Notes under the pieces: generated by a model | Database searches by the model: none | What the model was told of the DNA's origin: nothing | Seen by the model: the letters and a program-made list of their open reading frames with translations, nothing else | NCBI RefSeq assembly: GCF_000802365.1 | Contig: NZ_JSZE01000055.1 | Span: forward strand, 1-41,686 | DNA from: Xanthomonas cannabis pv. cannabis | Lineage (GTDB): Bacteria; Pseudomonadota; Gammaproteobacteria; Xanthomonadales; Xanthomonadaceae | Length of the DNA: 41,686 nt | Direction of reading: 5' to 3' | Part shown: piece after piece, positions 7,450-19,675 of the stretch | Numbering within the stretch: position 1 is the first letter of the stretch | Layout: the number at the start of each line of letters is the position of its first letter | Program-made: the position numbers and the translations under genes

Positions 7450-10344
7450 ATGCCGATGTTGCCGTTGCCTCTCTCTCGCACCTGCTGCGCCACCGTGCGG
7501 CCATTGCCGAGCATGCTCACCACCGCGTTGCTGCTGGCGTTGTCGGCAGGTGCGGTCGCGCCGGTGTCTGCACAGCAGGCGACCGCTGGCGATGCGACGC
7601 AGACCCTGGATAGCGTGGTGGTCACCGGCTCGCGCCTGCGCCGCGTGGATACCGAGACCGCCAACCCGGTCGTCACCGTCAGCCAGGAACAGATCGCCGC
7701 CACCGGCAAGGCGACCGTCGGCGATCTGTTGCAGGAGCTGCCCTCCATCGCCGGCAACGCCACCAACCCGTACACCAATAACGGCGGCGGCACCGGTGCA
7801 TCCGCCATTTCGCTGCGCGGCCTGGGCGACAAACGCACCCTGGTGCTGGTCAACGGCATCCGGCTGGCCTACAACGACGTCAACGCCATTCCGTCCAGCA
7901 TGATCGAGCGGATCGAAGTGCTCAGCGACGGTGCGTCTGCGGTGTACGGCTCCGATGCGATCGGTGGCGTGGTCAATTTCATCCTGCGCACGCGCTTCGA
8001 TGGCGTGCAGTTCAGCAGCGACTTCGGCACCAGCAGCGAAGGCGATGGCAACCGCCGCAACTTCGCACTGACCACCGGCAAGACCTGGGAGCGCGGCAGC
8101 CTGATCGGCGGTTTGTCGTATCACAACATCGACCCGGTGTCGGCAGCGGCGCGCGATTACTCCAGGGACGCGCTCGCCTTGACCAATGGCCAACCGGTGA
8201 AGCAGGGCTCGTCCGCCACGCCCACCGGCACGGTCAACTTCAACGATGGTTCGGAGCAATCGCTGCTGCTCGCCCAGTCCAATGGCTGCGGGCGCGTCAC
8301 CCTCAACAGCGGCGTCAGCGGGCGCGCCGGCCCGGGCGATTTCCATTGCTACAACGCCAGCGCAGACTCCTACAACTACCAGCCGTTCAACCTGCTGCAA
8401 ACGCCGCAAAAGCGCACCAATGCCTTCCTGCTGGGCACCTATCGCTTCAGCGACAGCGTCGAGGGCTACGTCAATACCTGGTTCAGCAAAACCGAATCGG
8501 CCTCGATCATCGCGCCGATTCCGATCTTCTCCAACGGCGACAACATCCTGGTGTCGGCGCAGAGCTACTACAACCCGTTCGGCGTGAACTTCGGCACCGA
8601 CCGCACCACCGGCACCTCCTACAACGACCTCAACACGCGCGCCACAGTGCTGGGCAATCGCAGCTACCAATACGACACCTACAACTTCCAGATCAGCCCC
8701 GGCCTGCGCGGCCGCTTCGGCGACAGCTCCTGGCAATGGGATGCCACCTTGAACTACGGCAAGGTCAAGCAGAAGTCGATCAACAACGGCTTTCTCGACT
8801 ATGCCGCGTTCAATCAGGCCATCGGCCCGTCGTTCCTGGACAGCGATGGTGTGGTCAGGTGCGGCAGCGCCGGCGCAGCGATTGCCGGCTGCACGCCGCT
8901 GAATTTCTTCAACCTCAACGACAGCTCCAACCTGGCCACTTTGCGGGGCATGGTGGTCAATCCCATCGTCACCAGCGTGTACACGGTCAAGCAGTTCGAG
9001 GCCAATGCCAACGGCACCCTGTTCGACCTGCCTGCCGGAGCGGCCAGCCTGGCGGCCGGCATTTCGTACCGCAAGGAGCGCTCCACCACGGCCTCGGACC
9101 CGCTGTGGACCGGCGATGAAAACGGCCTGTGCGGGGTGATCGAGTTCTGCTCGTCCACCTTGAGCGGCAGTTTCGATGTCAAGGAAGCCTATGCCGAAGC
9201 GCTGTTCCCGCTGCTCAAGGATCTGCCCGGCATCAACGCGTTGAACATCACCGTGGGCACGCGCTTTTCCGACTACAGCTCGGTGGGCAGCAAGACCAAC
9301 AGCAAGCTGTCGCTGGAATACCGCCCGATCGAAAACCTGCTGCTACGCGGTACCGTCTCACAGGTGTTTCGCGCGCCCAACATCAACGAGCTGTATGCCG
9401 GCGTGGCCGGCGATGCGGCGACCGTCAACGACCCCTGCAATAGCTACACCGGTGGCAACAGCGTAGCCTGCGCCAACGTGCCCACCGATGGCAGCTACCA
9501 GCAATCGGACGGGCAGGTGTCGGGCAAGGTGTCTGGTGCGGCGGTGGCGGGCTACCAGCTCAAGCCGGAAACCGGCAAGTCGTACGATGTGGGGTTCGTG
9601 TACGACCCGCACTGGATCGACGGCCTGTCGCTGAGCGCGGACTGGTGGCGCATCGACCTGGAAGACACCATCACCACGGTGTCGGCGCAGACGGTGCTCA
9701 ATCAATGCTTTGCCAATCCGGCCAGCGCGTTCTGCCCGTTGATCCATCGCAACGGCAATGGCACCATCAATTACATCGCCGAGCCCACCGTCAACCTGGG
9801 CAAGCTCTGGGCCAAGGGCATGGACTTCAACCTGACCTATCGCTTGCCGACAACTGCGTGGGGCAATGTCACTGCCGGCCTCAACGGCACCTACCTCACC
9901 CGTTACGACGTGCTGCCCGACACCACCGACCCCAGCTCGGTCACCATCCACAACGTGGGCCGCTACACCCAGGCCTACGGCAACTTCCCGCGCTGGCGCG
10001 CACTGGGCACGCTGAGCTGGGCACTGGACGACTGGAGCGCCACCTGGCGCATCCGCTATGTGGGGCACACCGCCATCGGCAATTCGGATCCGGACCAGAG
10101 CCTGTCGGCCGACTCCAGCGAGCCGACCGTGGTGCGCAACATTGGCGCCTACGTCTACAACAACCTGCAGCTTGGCTACAACGTGGAGCCGTGGCACACG
10201 CGCTTTGAAGTGGGCGTGGACAACATCGCCAACAAGCAGCCGCCGCTGTATTACTCCAACAACGTGGGTAATGCGAACACCGACGTGGCGACCTACGATT
10301 TGCTGGGTCGGTTCTACTGGGCGCGCGCAACGGTGAAGTTTTGA
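7450..10344 (+). CDS. TonB-dependent outer-membrane receptor (carbohydrate locus)
   Basis: 964 residues from ATG 7450, chosen for the strong AGGAG at 7439-7443 six bases upstream. The longer frame to 7309 lacks this. A signal peptide (hydrophobic TTALLLALSAGAVAPVSA) precedes the mature end. A TonB-box-like segment LDSVVVTGSR is followed by the plug domain at about residues 60-170, with the characteristic SLRGLG, VLVNGIR, IERIEVLSDGASAVYGSDAIGGVVN signatures read in parts. The rest is a long beta-barrel rich in aromatic and Asn/Ser residues, ending in a terminal Phe as expected for outer-membrane assembly. It lies between two Tat-exported glycosidases and most likely imports oligosaccharides released from plant glycoprotein. 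The substrate is inferred from context only. Confidence 0.9.
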   Translation: MPMLPLPLSRTCCATVRPLPSMLTTALLLALSAGAVAPVSAQQATAGDATQTLDSVVVTGSRLRRVDTETANPVVTVSQEQIAATGKATVGDLLQELPSIAGNATNPYTNNGGGTGASAISLRGLGDKRTLVLVNGIRLAYNDVNAIPSSMIERIEVLSDGASAVYGSDAIGGVVNFILRTRFDGVQFSSDFGTSSEGDGNRRNFALTTGKTWERGSLIGGLSYHNIDPVSAAARDYSRDALALTNGQPVKQGSSATPTGTVNFNDGSEQSLLLAQSNGCGRVTLNSGVSGRAGPGDFHCYNASADSYNYQPFNLLQTPQKRTNAFLLGTYRFSDSVEGYVNTWFSKTESASIIAPIPIFSNGDNILVSAQSYYNPFGVNFGTDRTTGTSYNDLNTRATVLGNRSYQYDTYNFQISPGLRGRFGDSSWQWDATLNYGKVKQKSINNGFLDYAAFNQAIGPSFLDSDGVVRCGSAGAAIAGCTPLNFFNLNDSSNLATLRGMVVNPIVTSVYTVKQFEANANGTLFDLPAGAASLAAGISYRKERSTTASDPLWTGDENGLCGVIEFCSSTLSGSFDVKEAYAEALFPLLKDLPGINALNITVGTRFSDYSSVGSKTNSKLSLEYRPIENLLLRGTVSQVFRAPNINELYAGVAGDAATVNDPCNSYTGGNSVACANVPTDGSYQQSDGQVSGKVSGAAVAGYQLKPETGKSYDVGFVYDPHWIDGLSLSADWWRIDLEDTITTVSAQTVLNQCFANPASAFCPLIHRNGNGTINYIAEPTVNLGKLWAKGMDFNLTYRLPTTAWGNVTAGLNGTYLTRYDVLPDTTDPSSVTIHNVGRYTQAYGNFPRWRALGTLSWALDDWSATWRIRYVGHTAIGNSDPDQSLSADSSEPTVVRNIGAYVYNNLQLGYNVEPWHTRFEVGVDNIANKQPPLYYSNNVGNANTDVATYDLLGRFYWARATVKF

Positions 10345-10494
10345 GTGCGGCGGTGTCGTCGCTATGGGATGTGTCCGGGGCTAATCGGTCGCGTGCGGCA
10401 CACCTGTGCAGCGCAAGTAGTTGCGCGGCTGCACAGGCCTTTGTTGCAATGGCGCGCGCAGTCCGCGCGTGCCGACAGGAGCTAAGCTGAGCCC

Positions 10495-12870
10495 ATGACG
10501 GAGATGCTTGCGACTGAATCGACCGACGCCCACGCACTGAATGTGTCGCGGCGGCGTTTTCTGGCCTGGAGCAGTCTGGCGGTTGCCGCTGGCTTCCTGC
10601 GGTTCCCGGCCCAGGCCAGCGCTGCGCAACCGGGCAGCGTACGCGCAGTGCCACTGGCCCAGGTCAGGCTCACGCCGTCGTTGTTCCTGGATGCGCTCAA
10701 TACCAATCGCCGTTACCTGATGCGCCTGCAGCCGGACCGCCTGCTGCACAACTTCGTGCTATACGCCGGCCTCGATCCCAAGGCGCCGGCCTATGGCGGC
10801 TGGGAAGCGGACACCATCGCCGGGCACACGCTCGGCCACTACCTCAGCGCACTGGCGCTGATGCATGCCCAAACCGGCGATGCGCAATGCCGCACGCGCG
10901 CGGCCTACATCGTCAGCGAACTGGCCCGCTGCCAGGCGCATGCCGGCGATGGCTATGTGGCCGGCTTCACCCGCAAGAACGCGGCAGGGCAGATCGAAAG
11001 CGGGCGTGCGGTCTTCGACGAACTCAAGCGCGGCAAGATCGACCCGGCGCCGTTCTATCTCAACGGTAGCTGGGCGCCGCTATACACCTGGCACAAATTG
11101 TTCGCCGGGCTGCTCGACGTGCATGCGCATTGCGACAACGCGCAAGCGCTGCAGGTCGCGGTGGACTTGGCAGGGTATCTGCAAGGCATTTTCTCTGCAC
11201 TGGACGATGCGCAGCTGCAAAAAGTACTGTCGTGCGAATTCGGCGGCCTCAACGAGTCGTTCGTCGAACTGCATGTGCAAACCGGCGACGCGCAATGGCT
11301 GGCGCTGGCGCAGCGCCTGCATCACCACCCCGTGCTCGACCCACTCATCGCCCAGCGCGACGAATTGGTGCACCAGCATTCCAATACCAACATCCCCAAA
11401 CTGATCGGCCTGGCACGCGAGTACGAAGTGACCGGCGATGCCGCATCCGGCGCCGCAGCGCGCTTCTTCTGGCACACCGTCACCGACCACCACACCTATG
11501 TGATCGGCGGCAACGGCGACCGCGAATATTTCCAGCAGCCGGACAGTATCTCGAAATTCCTCACCGAGCAGACCTGCGAGCATTGCGCCAGCTACAACAT
11601 GCTCAAGCTCACCCGGCATCTGTATCAATGGGGGCCGCAGGCGGCATTCTTCGATTACTACGAACGCACCTTGCTCAACCACGTGATGGCGCAGCAGCAC
11701 CCGCGCACCGGCATGTTCACCTACATGACACCGCTGCTGGCCGGCGAAGCGCGCGCCTGGTCGTCCCCGTTCGACGATTTCTGGTGTTGCGTCGGCAGCG
11801 GCATGGAGGCGCACGCGCAGTTCGGCGACTCGATCTACTGGGAAGACGGGCAGGGCGTGTACGTCAATCTGTATGTGCCCTCCACCGTGCGCGATGCCGC
11901 CGGCTTCGCATTGACCTTGCACAGCACGCTGCCCGAACAAGGCCAGGTCGCATTGCGCATCGACGCCGCGCCAGCGGAGGCACGCACGCTGGCCTTGCGC
12001 GTGCCCGGCTGGTCCAGTGGGCCCACGCTGCAGATCAACGGTGAGCTGCAGACCCTGCAACCGGTGGACGGCTACCTGCGCATCACCCGGGTGTGGAAGG
12101 CTGGCGACAACGTGTCCCTGCAGCTGGACATGCCGCTGCGCCTGGAACCCACAGCGGACGACCCGGCGTGGGTGGCGCTCATGCGCGGCCCGCTGGTACT
12201 CGCCGCCGACCTTGGCGACGCCGCAAAGCCCTGGAGCACCAAGACCCCCGCGCTGGTGGGCGGCGATGAGGTGCTGCAACGCCTGCAGCCACTGCCGGCA
12301 CACGGCCACTACGCATATGCCGACGGCGCCGAGCATTGGCATTTCTCGCCGTTCTACGCCCAGTTCGATCGTCGCAGCGCGGTGTACCTGGAACACCGCG
12401 ACGCCACCGCCTGGCAGCAACGCCAGGCCGAACGGGCCGCTAGCGCGCAACGGCAAACAGCCCTGGATACGCGCGCGCTCGACCACGTTGCGCTTGGCGA
12501 TGACACCTCCGAAAAAGCCCACGCGCTCACCAGCGGAAGCTCCTACGCACTCAGCTACCGGCGCCGCGCCGGCCGCGACGCCCGCACCGGCGGCTTCATC
12601 GCCTTTACCGTGCGCAACACCGCACAGGCCCGCATCCTGCGCCTGCGCTACTGGGGCGACGAAACCCGGCGCCGCTTCCGCATCCTCGCCGACGGCGAAC
12701 TCATCGCCAACGAACGCCTCGACGGCAACCGCGGCCTGGATTTCGTCGACGTGGACTATGCCTTACCCACAGCGGTAGCAGGTCGCGCCACCCTGCAGAT
12801 CCGCATTGAACCGGAAACCGGTTATTCGGCCGGGCCGGCGTTTGGGTGTTGGGTGCTGGAGTCGGCGTGA
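10495..12870 (+). CDS. Tat-exported GH127 beta-L-arabinofuranosidase (HypBA1-like)
   Basis: 791 residues. AGGAG lies 12 bases before the ATG, and a second ATG three codons in is an alternative. NVSRRRFLAW plus a hydrophobic stretch is a Tat signal, so the enzyme is periplasmic. The (alpha/alpha)6 DUF1680/GH127 domain carries all hallmark residues. These are the acid/base candidate Glu344 (GGNGDREYF), zinc ligands Glu362 and Cys364 (CEHCASYNMLKLTR), and the Cys pair 431-432 (FWCCVGSGME), whose first Cys is the family nucleophile. The C-terminal third is beta-rich. By family knowledge it removes terminal beta-1,2-L-arabinofuranose from hydroxyproline-linked arabino-oligosaccharides. It is 150 bp downstream of the TonB receptor in the same orientation, and no terminator was recognised between them. 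Confidence 0.92.
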   Translation: MTEMLATESTDAHALNVSRRRFLAWSSLAVAAGFLRFPAQASAAQPGSVRAVPLAQVRLTPSLFLDALNTNRRYLMRLQPDRLLHNFVLYAGLDPKAPAYGGWEADTIAGHTLGHYLSALALMHAQTGDAQCRTRAAYIVSELARCQAHAGDGYVAGFTRKNAAGQIESGRAVFDELKRGKIDPAPFYLNGSWAPLYTWHKLFAGLLDVHAHCDNAQALQVAVDLAGYLQGIFSALDDAQLQKVLSCEFGGLNESFVELHVQTGDAQWLALAQRLHHHPVLDPLIAQRDELVHQHSNTNIPKLIGLAREYEVTGDAASGAAARFFWHTVTDHHTYVIGGNGDREYFQQPDSISKFLTEQTCEHCASYNMLKLTRHLYQWGPQAAFFDYYERTLLNHVMAQQHPRTGMFTYMTPLLAGEARAWSSPFDDFWCCVGSGMEAHAQFGDSIYWEDGQGVYVNLYVPSTVRDAAGFALTLHSTLPEQGQVALRIDAAPAEARTLALRVPGWSSGPTLQINGELQTLQPVDGYLRITRVWKAGDNVSLQLDMPLRLEPTADDPAWVALMRGPLVLAADLGDAAKPWSTKTPALVGGDEVLQRLQPLPAHGHYAYADGAEHWHFSPFYAQFDRRSAVYLEHRDATAWQQRQAERAASAQRQTALDTRALDHVALGDDTSEKAHALTSGSSYALSYRRRAGRDARTGGFIAFTVRNTAQARILRLRYWGDETRRRFRILADGELIANERLDGNRGLDFVDVDYALPTAVAGRATLQIRIEPETGYSAGPAFGCWVLESA

Positions 12871-12986
12871 TCAAGGCACAGACCACCGTATTGCTGCGGT
12901 TACCTGCGCGCTGCGTCACGCGGAGATGACACACCGCAAGCGCACAACCAGCAAGGAATCATAAGCAACCATCGCAGGGAGGAAGC

Positions 12987-13018
12987 CCGTCTCCCCCGGG
13001 AGAGGGGTTGGGGTGAGG
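12987..13018 (+). repeat. Interspersed CTCTCCC/GGGAGAGGGG repeat
   Basis: The segment CTCCCCCGGGAGAGGGGTTG followed by GGGTGAGGGTACG recurs in inverted orientation at about 22,492-22,533. The inner inverted arms can form a hairpin. Both copies lie in the 3' flanks of glycosidase genes. Confidence 0.7.
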
Positions 13019-13358
13019 GTACGCAGGCCAAGCCCCCCCAGACAATCCATCGCACCGCATAACCTCACCGCCTAGCCACGGAATCCTCTGCAACAGTCAC
13101 CACCAACTCGCCTCGATGCGTAACGGTCTGCAACCGGCAACCAACAGCACGTCGCAACTGCTCCAGCGATAGCCTCGCAAGCGCAAGCTGGAATTTTGTT
13201 GACGATCCACAGCGCTCTGCGATGAGCAAGTTGGCCGCAGTCTCGCTGCGCCGCGACCGCCTGGTCGAGTACAGATCGCAATGCCACCTATTCTGGCGGT
13301 TGGCCAGCGTCGATGGCATGCGGTAGGGACGCGATGTCGAGTGCCTGCCAACATGTGC

Positions 13359-13389
13359 AAAAAAAAGACCGGCGCGCAGGCCGGTCTTT
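13359..13389 (-). terminator. Rho-independent terminator of htpG
   Basis: Read on the minus strand: a 10-bp perfect stem AAAGACCGGC / GCCGGTCTTT with a six-base loop, continuing into a run of eight U residues. It begins about 25 bp beyond the htpG stop. Confidence 0.92.
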
Positions 13390-13414
13390 GGATGACACCC
13401 AGTGCAGCTGCCGC

Positions 13415-15319
<1,905 letters not shown>

Positions 15320-15556
15320 TGGGGTCGTGCTCCATGGTGGTCCAGGCCGCACCGCGGCCGATGGCCTGGGGGATGAGGCCGTCGGCGGATTTTTTCAAGG
15401 CGGGCGTGCCCGAATGTGTGGTGCATCGGCGGGCAGGGCGGGGCGGGAACGGCAGCCACAGCGGTATCATGGACGGCCATTGACCGCGCCCCGACCCATG
15501 CCGCCACTCGTGCCCTCGCTACGCCGCCATTGCCTGCCCACGCCGGGCGCGCGGCG

Positions 15557-16683
<1,127 letters not shown>

Positions 16684-16729
16684 GCTTTTGCAGTTACATC
16701 ACCACATGCATTTCAAAGGGAGGAGTTTC

Positions 16730-17227
16730 ATGAAACACACCATGCGCGCTCTGGCGCTCGCTTCGATCGCCGCACTGGCGGTCACCGCCTGCAAGAAGGA
16801 AGAGCCGGCGCCGACCGCCGCTGCCGCACCGGCGCCGCTGAAGGCACCGGCCAAGGACGACAACGCCGGCTGGAAGAAGTACCTGCAGGAAGTGGTCGGC
16901 CAGAACTTGGGCGCCATCACCAACAGCCCGTTCCTGTACTACTTGCCGCCGGAGTCCGATGCCGAGTTCGCCGGCAGCTACGAGCGTCAGCTGGAAAGCG
17001 TCAAGACCGCGCTGGCACGTGGCGTGCAGCCAGGCAACATGCTGGCCTTCGGCTCGTCCGCGTCCACCAAGATGGCCGACCTGATCGACGCCGCGTTCAA
17101 GGACGTGCAGCCGGATTCGATGAAGGGCGTGCGCGTGCTGTTCATCGGCGACGCTGCCGAAAATGCCCGCGTGCAGACTATCGTCCAGCCCAAGGGCGTG
17201 GAATACACCTTCGTTGAAGCCAAGTAA
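16730..17227 (+). CDS. Small conserved lipoprotein, function unknown
   Basis: 165 residues. Excellent ribosome-binding site GGGAGGAG at 16718-16725. The N-terminus MKHTMRALALASIAALAVTAC is a lipoprotein signal with the acylated Cys at position 21. An Ala/Pro/Lys-rich linker to about residue 45 would span from the membrane. The remaining domain has a mixed alpha/beta pattern (MLAFGSSASTKMADLI, then VRVLFIGDAAENARV) that hints at a nucleotide-sugar-like or Rossmann-like fold, but I do not recognise a family. It is probably anchored in the outer or inner membrane facing the periplasm. It is separated from coaD by 46 bp, so it may be cotranscribed. Confidence 0.85.
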   Translation: MKHTMRALALASIAALAVTACKKEEPAPTAAAAPAPLKAPAKDDNAGWKKYLQEVVGQNLGAITNSPFLYYLPPESDAEFAGSYERQLESVKTALARGVQPGNMLAFGSSASTKMADLIDAAFKDVQPDSMKGVRVLFIGDAAENARVQTIVQPKGVEYTFVEAK

Positions 17228-17276
17228 TGCCGTACCAGGCCGGATGCGCGGGAGGGCGCACCCGGCCGCCGTGTGT

Positions 17277-17299
17277 GGAGTCAGCAACATGCTGACTCC
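17277..17299. other. Strong hairpin between lipoprotein and ferredoxin genes
   Basis: A perfect 10-bp stem GGAGTCAGCA / TGCTGACTCC with a three-base loop, without a following U-run. Two more GC-rich stem-loops follow within 60 bp (CACCGG-CCGGTG type and ACAGCGC/GCGCTGT). It could be a transcript-end or processing structure. Confidence 0.5.
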
Positions 17300-17461
17300 G
17301 CACGTCACCGGCGCCGGCCGTGTCAGGCCGGTGTCCGACAGCGCGCAAGGCGCTGTCCAGGTGGTCATCATCCGCGCCATGTGCGCCTGCCTGCAGCAGT
17401 ACGTTGCGTTCCAGCGCCTGCAGTTGAATCGCGCTGCCCCGCATTGCATGGTGGTGTCGAT

Positions 17462-17746
17462 ATGTCGCTGAAAATCAACGAGCTCTGCGTCAACTGCGAC
17501 GTCTGCGAGCCGGCGTGCCCGAATCAGGCCATCTCGATGGGCGAGACCATCTACGTCATCGACCCGGCACGCTGCACCGAGTGCGTGGGCCATTTCGACG
17601 AAGCGCAATGCGTGGTGGTGTGCCCGGTCGAATGCATCGACCCGGATCCGGACATTCCGGAAACCCATGATCAATTGCTGGCCAAGCTGATGCAGTTGCA
17701 GCGCGATCATCCCGAACTGTACGAACAGGAGCCTCCCGCCCCGTGA
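17462..17746 (+). CDS. YfhL-family 2[4Fe-4S] ferredoxin
   Basis: 94 residues. The first cluster motif CVNCDVCEPACP (CxxCxxCxxxCP) starts near residue 9. The second is the family-specific CTECVGHFDEAQCVVVCP with the eight-residue insert and extra Cys typical of YfhL/Fdx proteins. The Glu/Pro-rich tail is also usual. It is a small cytosolic electron carrier whose partner is not indicated by its neighbours. The stop overlaps the GTG start of ggt by four bases. No strong Shine-Dalgarno precedes ATG 17462, but the frame above it is not ferredoxin-like. Confidence 0.93.
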   Translation: MSLKINELCVNCDVCEPACPNQAISMGETIYVIDPARCTECVGHFDEAQCVVVCPVECIDPDPDIPETHDQLLAKLMQLQRDHPELYEQEPPAP

Positions 17747-19521
17747 GCACTTTCTCCCCACGCTTCTCCCTGCGCGGCCTGTTGTTGCTGGCCTTGGTGC
17801 TGGCACCGCCTGTGTGGTCTGCCGACGGCGCCAAGTCGGCAGCGGCCGGCACCGCACCGGTTGCCGCGCATCCGCCTGGCGCGGCGATCGCCAGCGGCCA
17901 TGCGCTGGCCACCGATGCCGGCCTGCAGATCCTGCGCGAGGGCGGCAATGCATTCGATGCCGCGGTTGCGGTGTCGTCCACGCTGGCGGTGGTCGAGCCG
18001 ATCAGCTCGGGGCTGGGTGGCGGTGGTTTCTTCCTGCTGCACGACGCCAAGACCGGCAAGGACGTGATGCTGGACGCGCGCGAAACCGCGCCCGCGTCGG
18101 CCACCGAAGCGCAGTTCCTCGACAAGAAAGGCGAGCTGGACCGTGACCGCTCGGTCAACGGCGCGTGGTCGGCCGGTATTCCTGGGCTGCCGGCGGCGCT
18201 GGTGGAACTGGCTGCCAAGCACGGCCGGCTGCCGCTGAAGCAGTCGCTGGCGCCATCGATCCGCATCGCGACCGAAGGTTTCCCGGTGTACGCGCGCATG
18301 GCCAAAGGCTATGCCTCGCGGCGCGAAGTGATGGAGCGCTACCCCGGCACGCGGCAGGTGTATCTGCGCGGCGGCAAACCCATTGCCGAAGGCGAGATCT
18401 TCAAGCAGCCGGAGCTGGCCCATACGCTGCAGCTGCTCGGCGACAAGGGCTTCGACGGCTTCTACAAAGGCGAGACCGCCAAGAAGCTGCTGGCCGGCGT
18501 GAAGCAGGCCGGTGGTCAGTGGAAGGCCGCCGAGCTGGCCGGGTATCGGGTCAAGGAGCGCACGCCGATCCAGTTCGATTACCGCGGCTGGAAAATCACC
18601 ACCGCACCGCCGCCGTCCTCCGGTGGCATCGCGCTGGCAGCCATGCTGCAGATTCTGGAAGGCTGGGACCTGAACAAACTCGATGACGTGCACCGCACCC
18701 ATCTGGTGGTGGAGTCGATGCGCCGCGCCTACCGCGACCGTACCTTCTTCCTGGGCGACCCGGACTTCGTGGAGGTGCCGCAGCGCGTGCTGACCAGCAA
18801 GGACTATGCGCAAGGCCTGCGCGCCACGATCAATCCGGACAAGGCCACGCCCAGCGATCTGCTGTCGGGCAATCCCACCCCGTTGGAAGACGACGAGACC
18901 ACGCACTTTTCCATCATCGATGGCGAAGGCAACCGCGTGGGTGCCACCCAGACCGTCAACCTGCTGTACGGCTCGGGCCTGATCCCCAAGGGCACCGGCG
19001 TGCTGCTCAACAACGAAATGGACGACTTCGCGCTCAAGCCGGGCACGCCGAATGCGTTTGGCGTGATGGGCTATGCAGCCAACGCGCCCAAGCCGGGCAA
19101 GCGCATGCTCAGCTCAATGACGCCCACGTTCATGGAGTCGGCCGACCAGGCCATCGTGCTGGGTACGCCGGGCGGTAGCCGCATCATCACCATGGTGCTG
19201 CTCGGCATCCTCGGTTACGACGCAGGCCTGGATGCACAGGCAGTGAGCGCGCTACCGCGGTATCACCACCAGTGGCTGCCGGACGTCATCGACGCCGAAA
19301 CCGATGCCTTCTCGCCGCAGACCGCCAAGGGCCTGGAAGCGATGGGCCACGCCCTCAAACTGCCCGGCGACACCGCCGAGGGCGGCCGCGGTTCCAGCCA
19401 CGTGTGGGGCAACCTGCAGACCGTGGAATGGGACAAGCGCCGCAACGTGCTCAGCGGCGGCAGCGACCCACGTAATCCGGTGGGCAAGGCGCAGGTGCAG
19501 CTGGCGACGCCAGGGCAGTGA
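17743..19521 (+). CDS. ggt: Gamma-glutamyltransferase (periplasmic)
   Basis: 592 residues with a GTG start inside the ferredoxin stop (GTGA) and AGGAG about ten bases upstream. The hydrophobic N-terminus LRGLLLLALVLAPPVWSAD is a Sec signal peptide. The proenzyme is cleaved autocatalytically before Thr386 in DETTHFSIIDGEGN, which becomes the nucleophile of the small subunit. The substrate-binding segment LLNNEMDDFALKPG and glycine-rich LGTPGGSRIIT are present. It hydrolyses or transfers the gamma-glutamyl group of glutathione in the periplasm. A GC-rich hairpin follows at 19,585-19,614. The coupling to a ferredoxin gene has no obvious biochemical reason. Confidence 0.97.
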   Translation: MSTFSPRFSLRGLLLLALVLAPPVWSADGAKSAAAGTAPVAAHPPGAAIASGHALATDAGLQILREGGNAFDAAVAVSSTLAVVEPISSGLGGGGFFLLHDAKTGKDVMLDARETAPASATEAQFLDKKGELDRDRSVNGAWSAGIPGLPAALVELAAKHGRLPLKQSLAPSIRIATEGFPVYARMAKGYASRREVMERYPGTRQVYLRGGKPIAEGEIFKQPELAHTLQLLGDKGFDGFYKGETAKKLLAGVKQAGGQWKAAELAGYRVKERTPIQFDYRGWKITTAPPPSSGGIALAAMLQILEGWDLNKLDDVHRTHLVVESMRRAYRDRTFFLGDPDFVEVPQRVLTSKDYAQGLRATINPDKATPSDLLSGNPTPLEDDETTHFSIIDGEGNRVGATQTVNLLYGSGLIPKGTGVLLNNEMDDFALKPGTPNAFGVMGYAANAPKPGKRMLSSMTPTFMESADQAIVLGTPGGSRIITMVLLGILGYDAGLDAQAVSALPRYHHQWLPDVIDAETDAFSPQTAKGLEAMGHALKLPGDTAEGGRGSSHVWGNLQTVEWDKRRNVLSGGSDPRNPVGKAQVQLATPGQ

Positions 19522-19584
19522 GCGCGCAGTTTCGCCGTACGTGCGCCGCAACGCAGATACGCGGCCGTTGACGGCCGGCGCAAC

Positions 19585-19614
19585 GGCGCAGGGTGGGCGG
19601 GCCCACCCTGCGCC
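19585..19614 (+). terminator. Hairpin downstream of ggt, probable terminator
   Basis: A perfect 14-bp stem GGCGCAGGGTGGGC / GCCCACCCTGCGCC with a two-base loop, followed by only a weak U-tract (CGTTT). It lies between the convergent ggt and orphan secreted-protein genes, so it may act on both strands. Confidence 0.6.
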
Positions 19615-19675
19615 GCCGTTTGCAAGGACGAGGTGGCGGCGTCAGAGCCTGGAGATAGGCTCTAACTCCTCGTTG

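Larger units (their letters stand above)
12871..13414. other. Convergent intergenic region after GH127 and htpG
   Basis: 544 bp holding the interspersed G-rich repeat at 12987-13018 and the htpG terminator at 13359-13389. Two overlapping minus-strand frames (13065-13319) have no recognisable motif or ribosome-binding site and are not called as genes. Confidence 0.5.
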
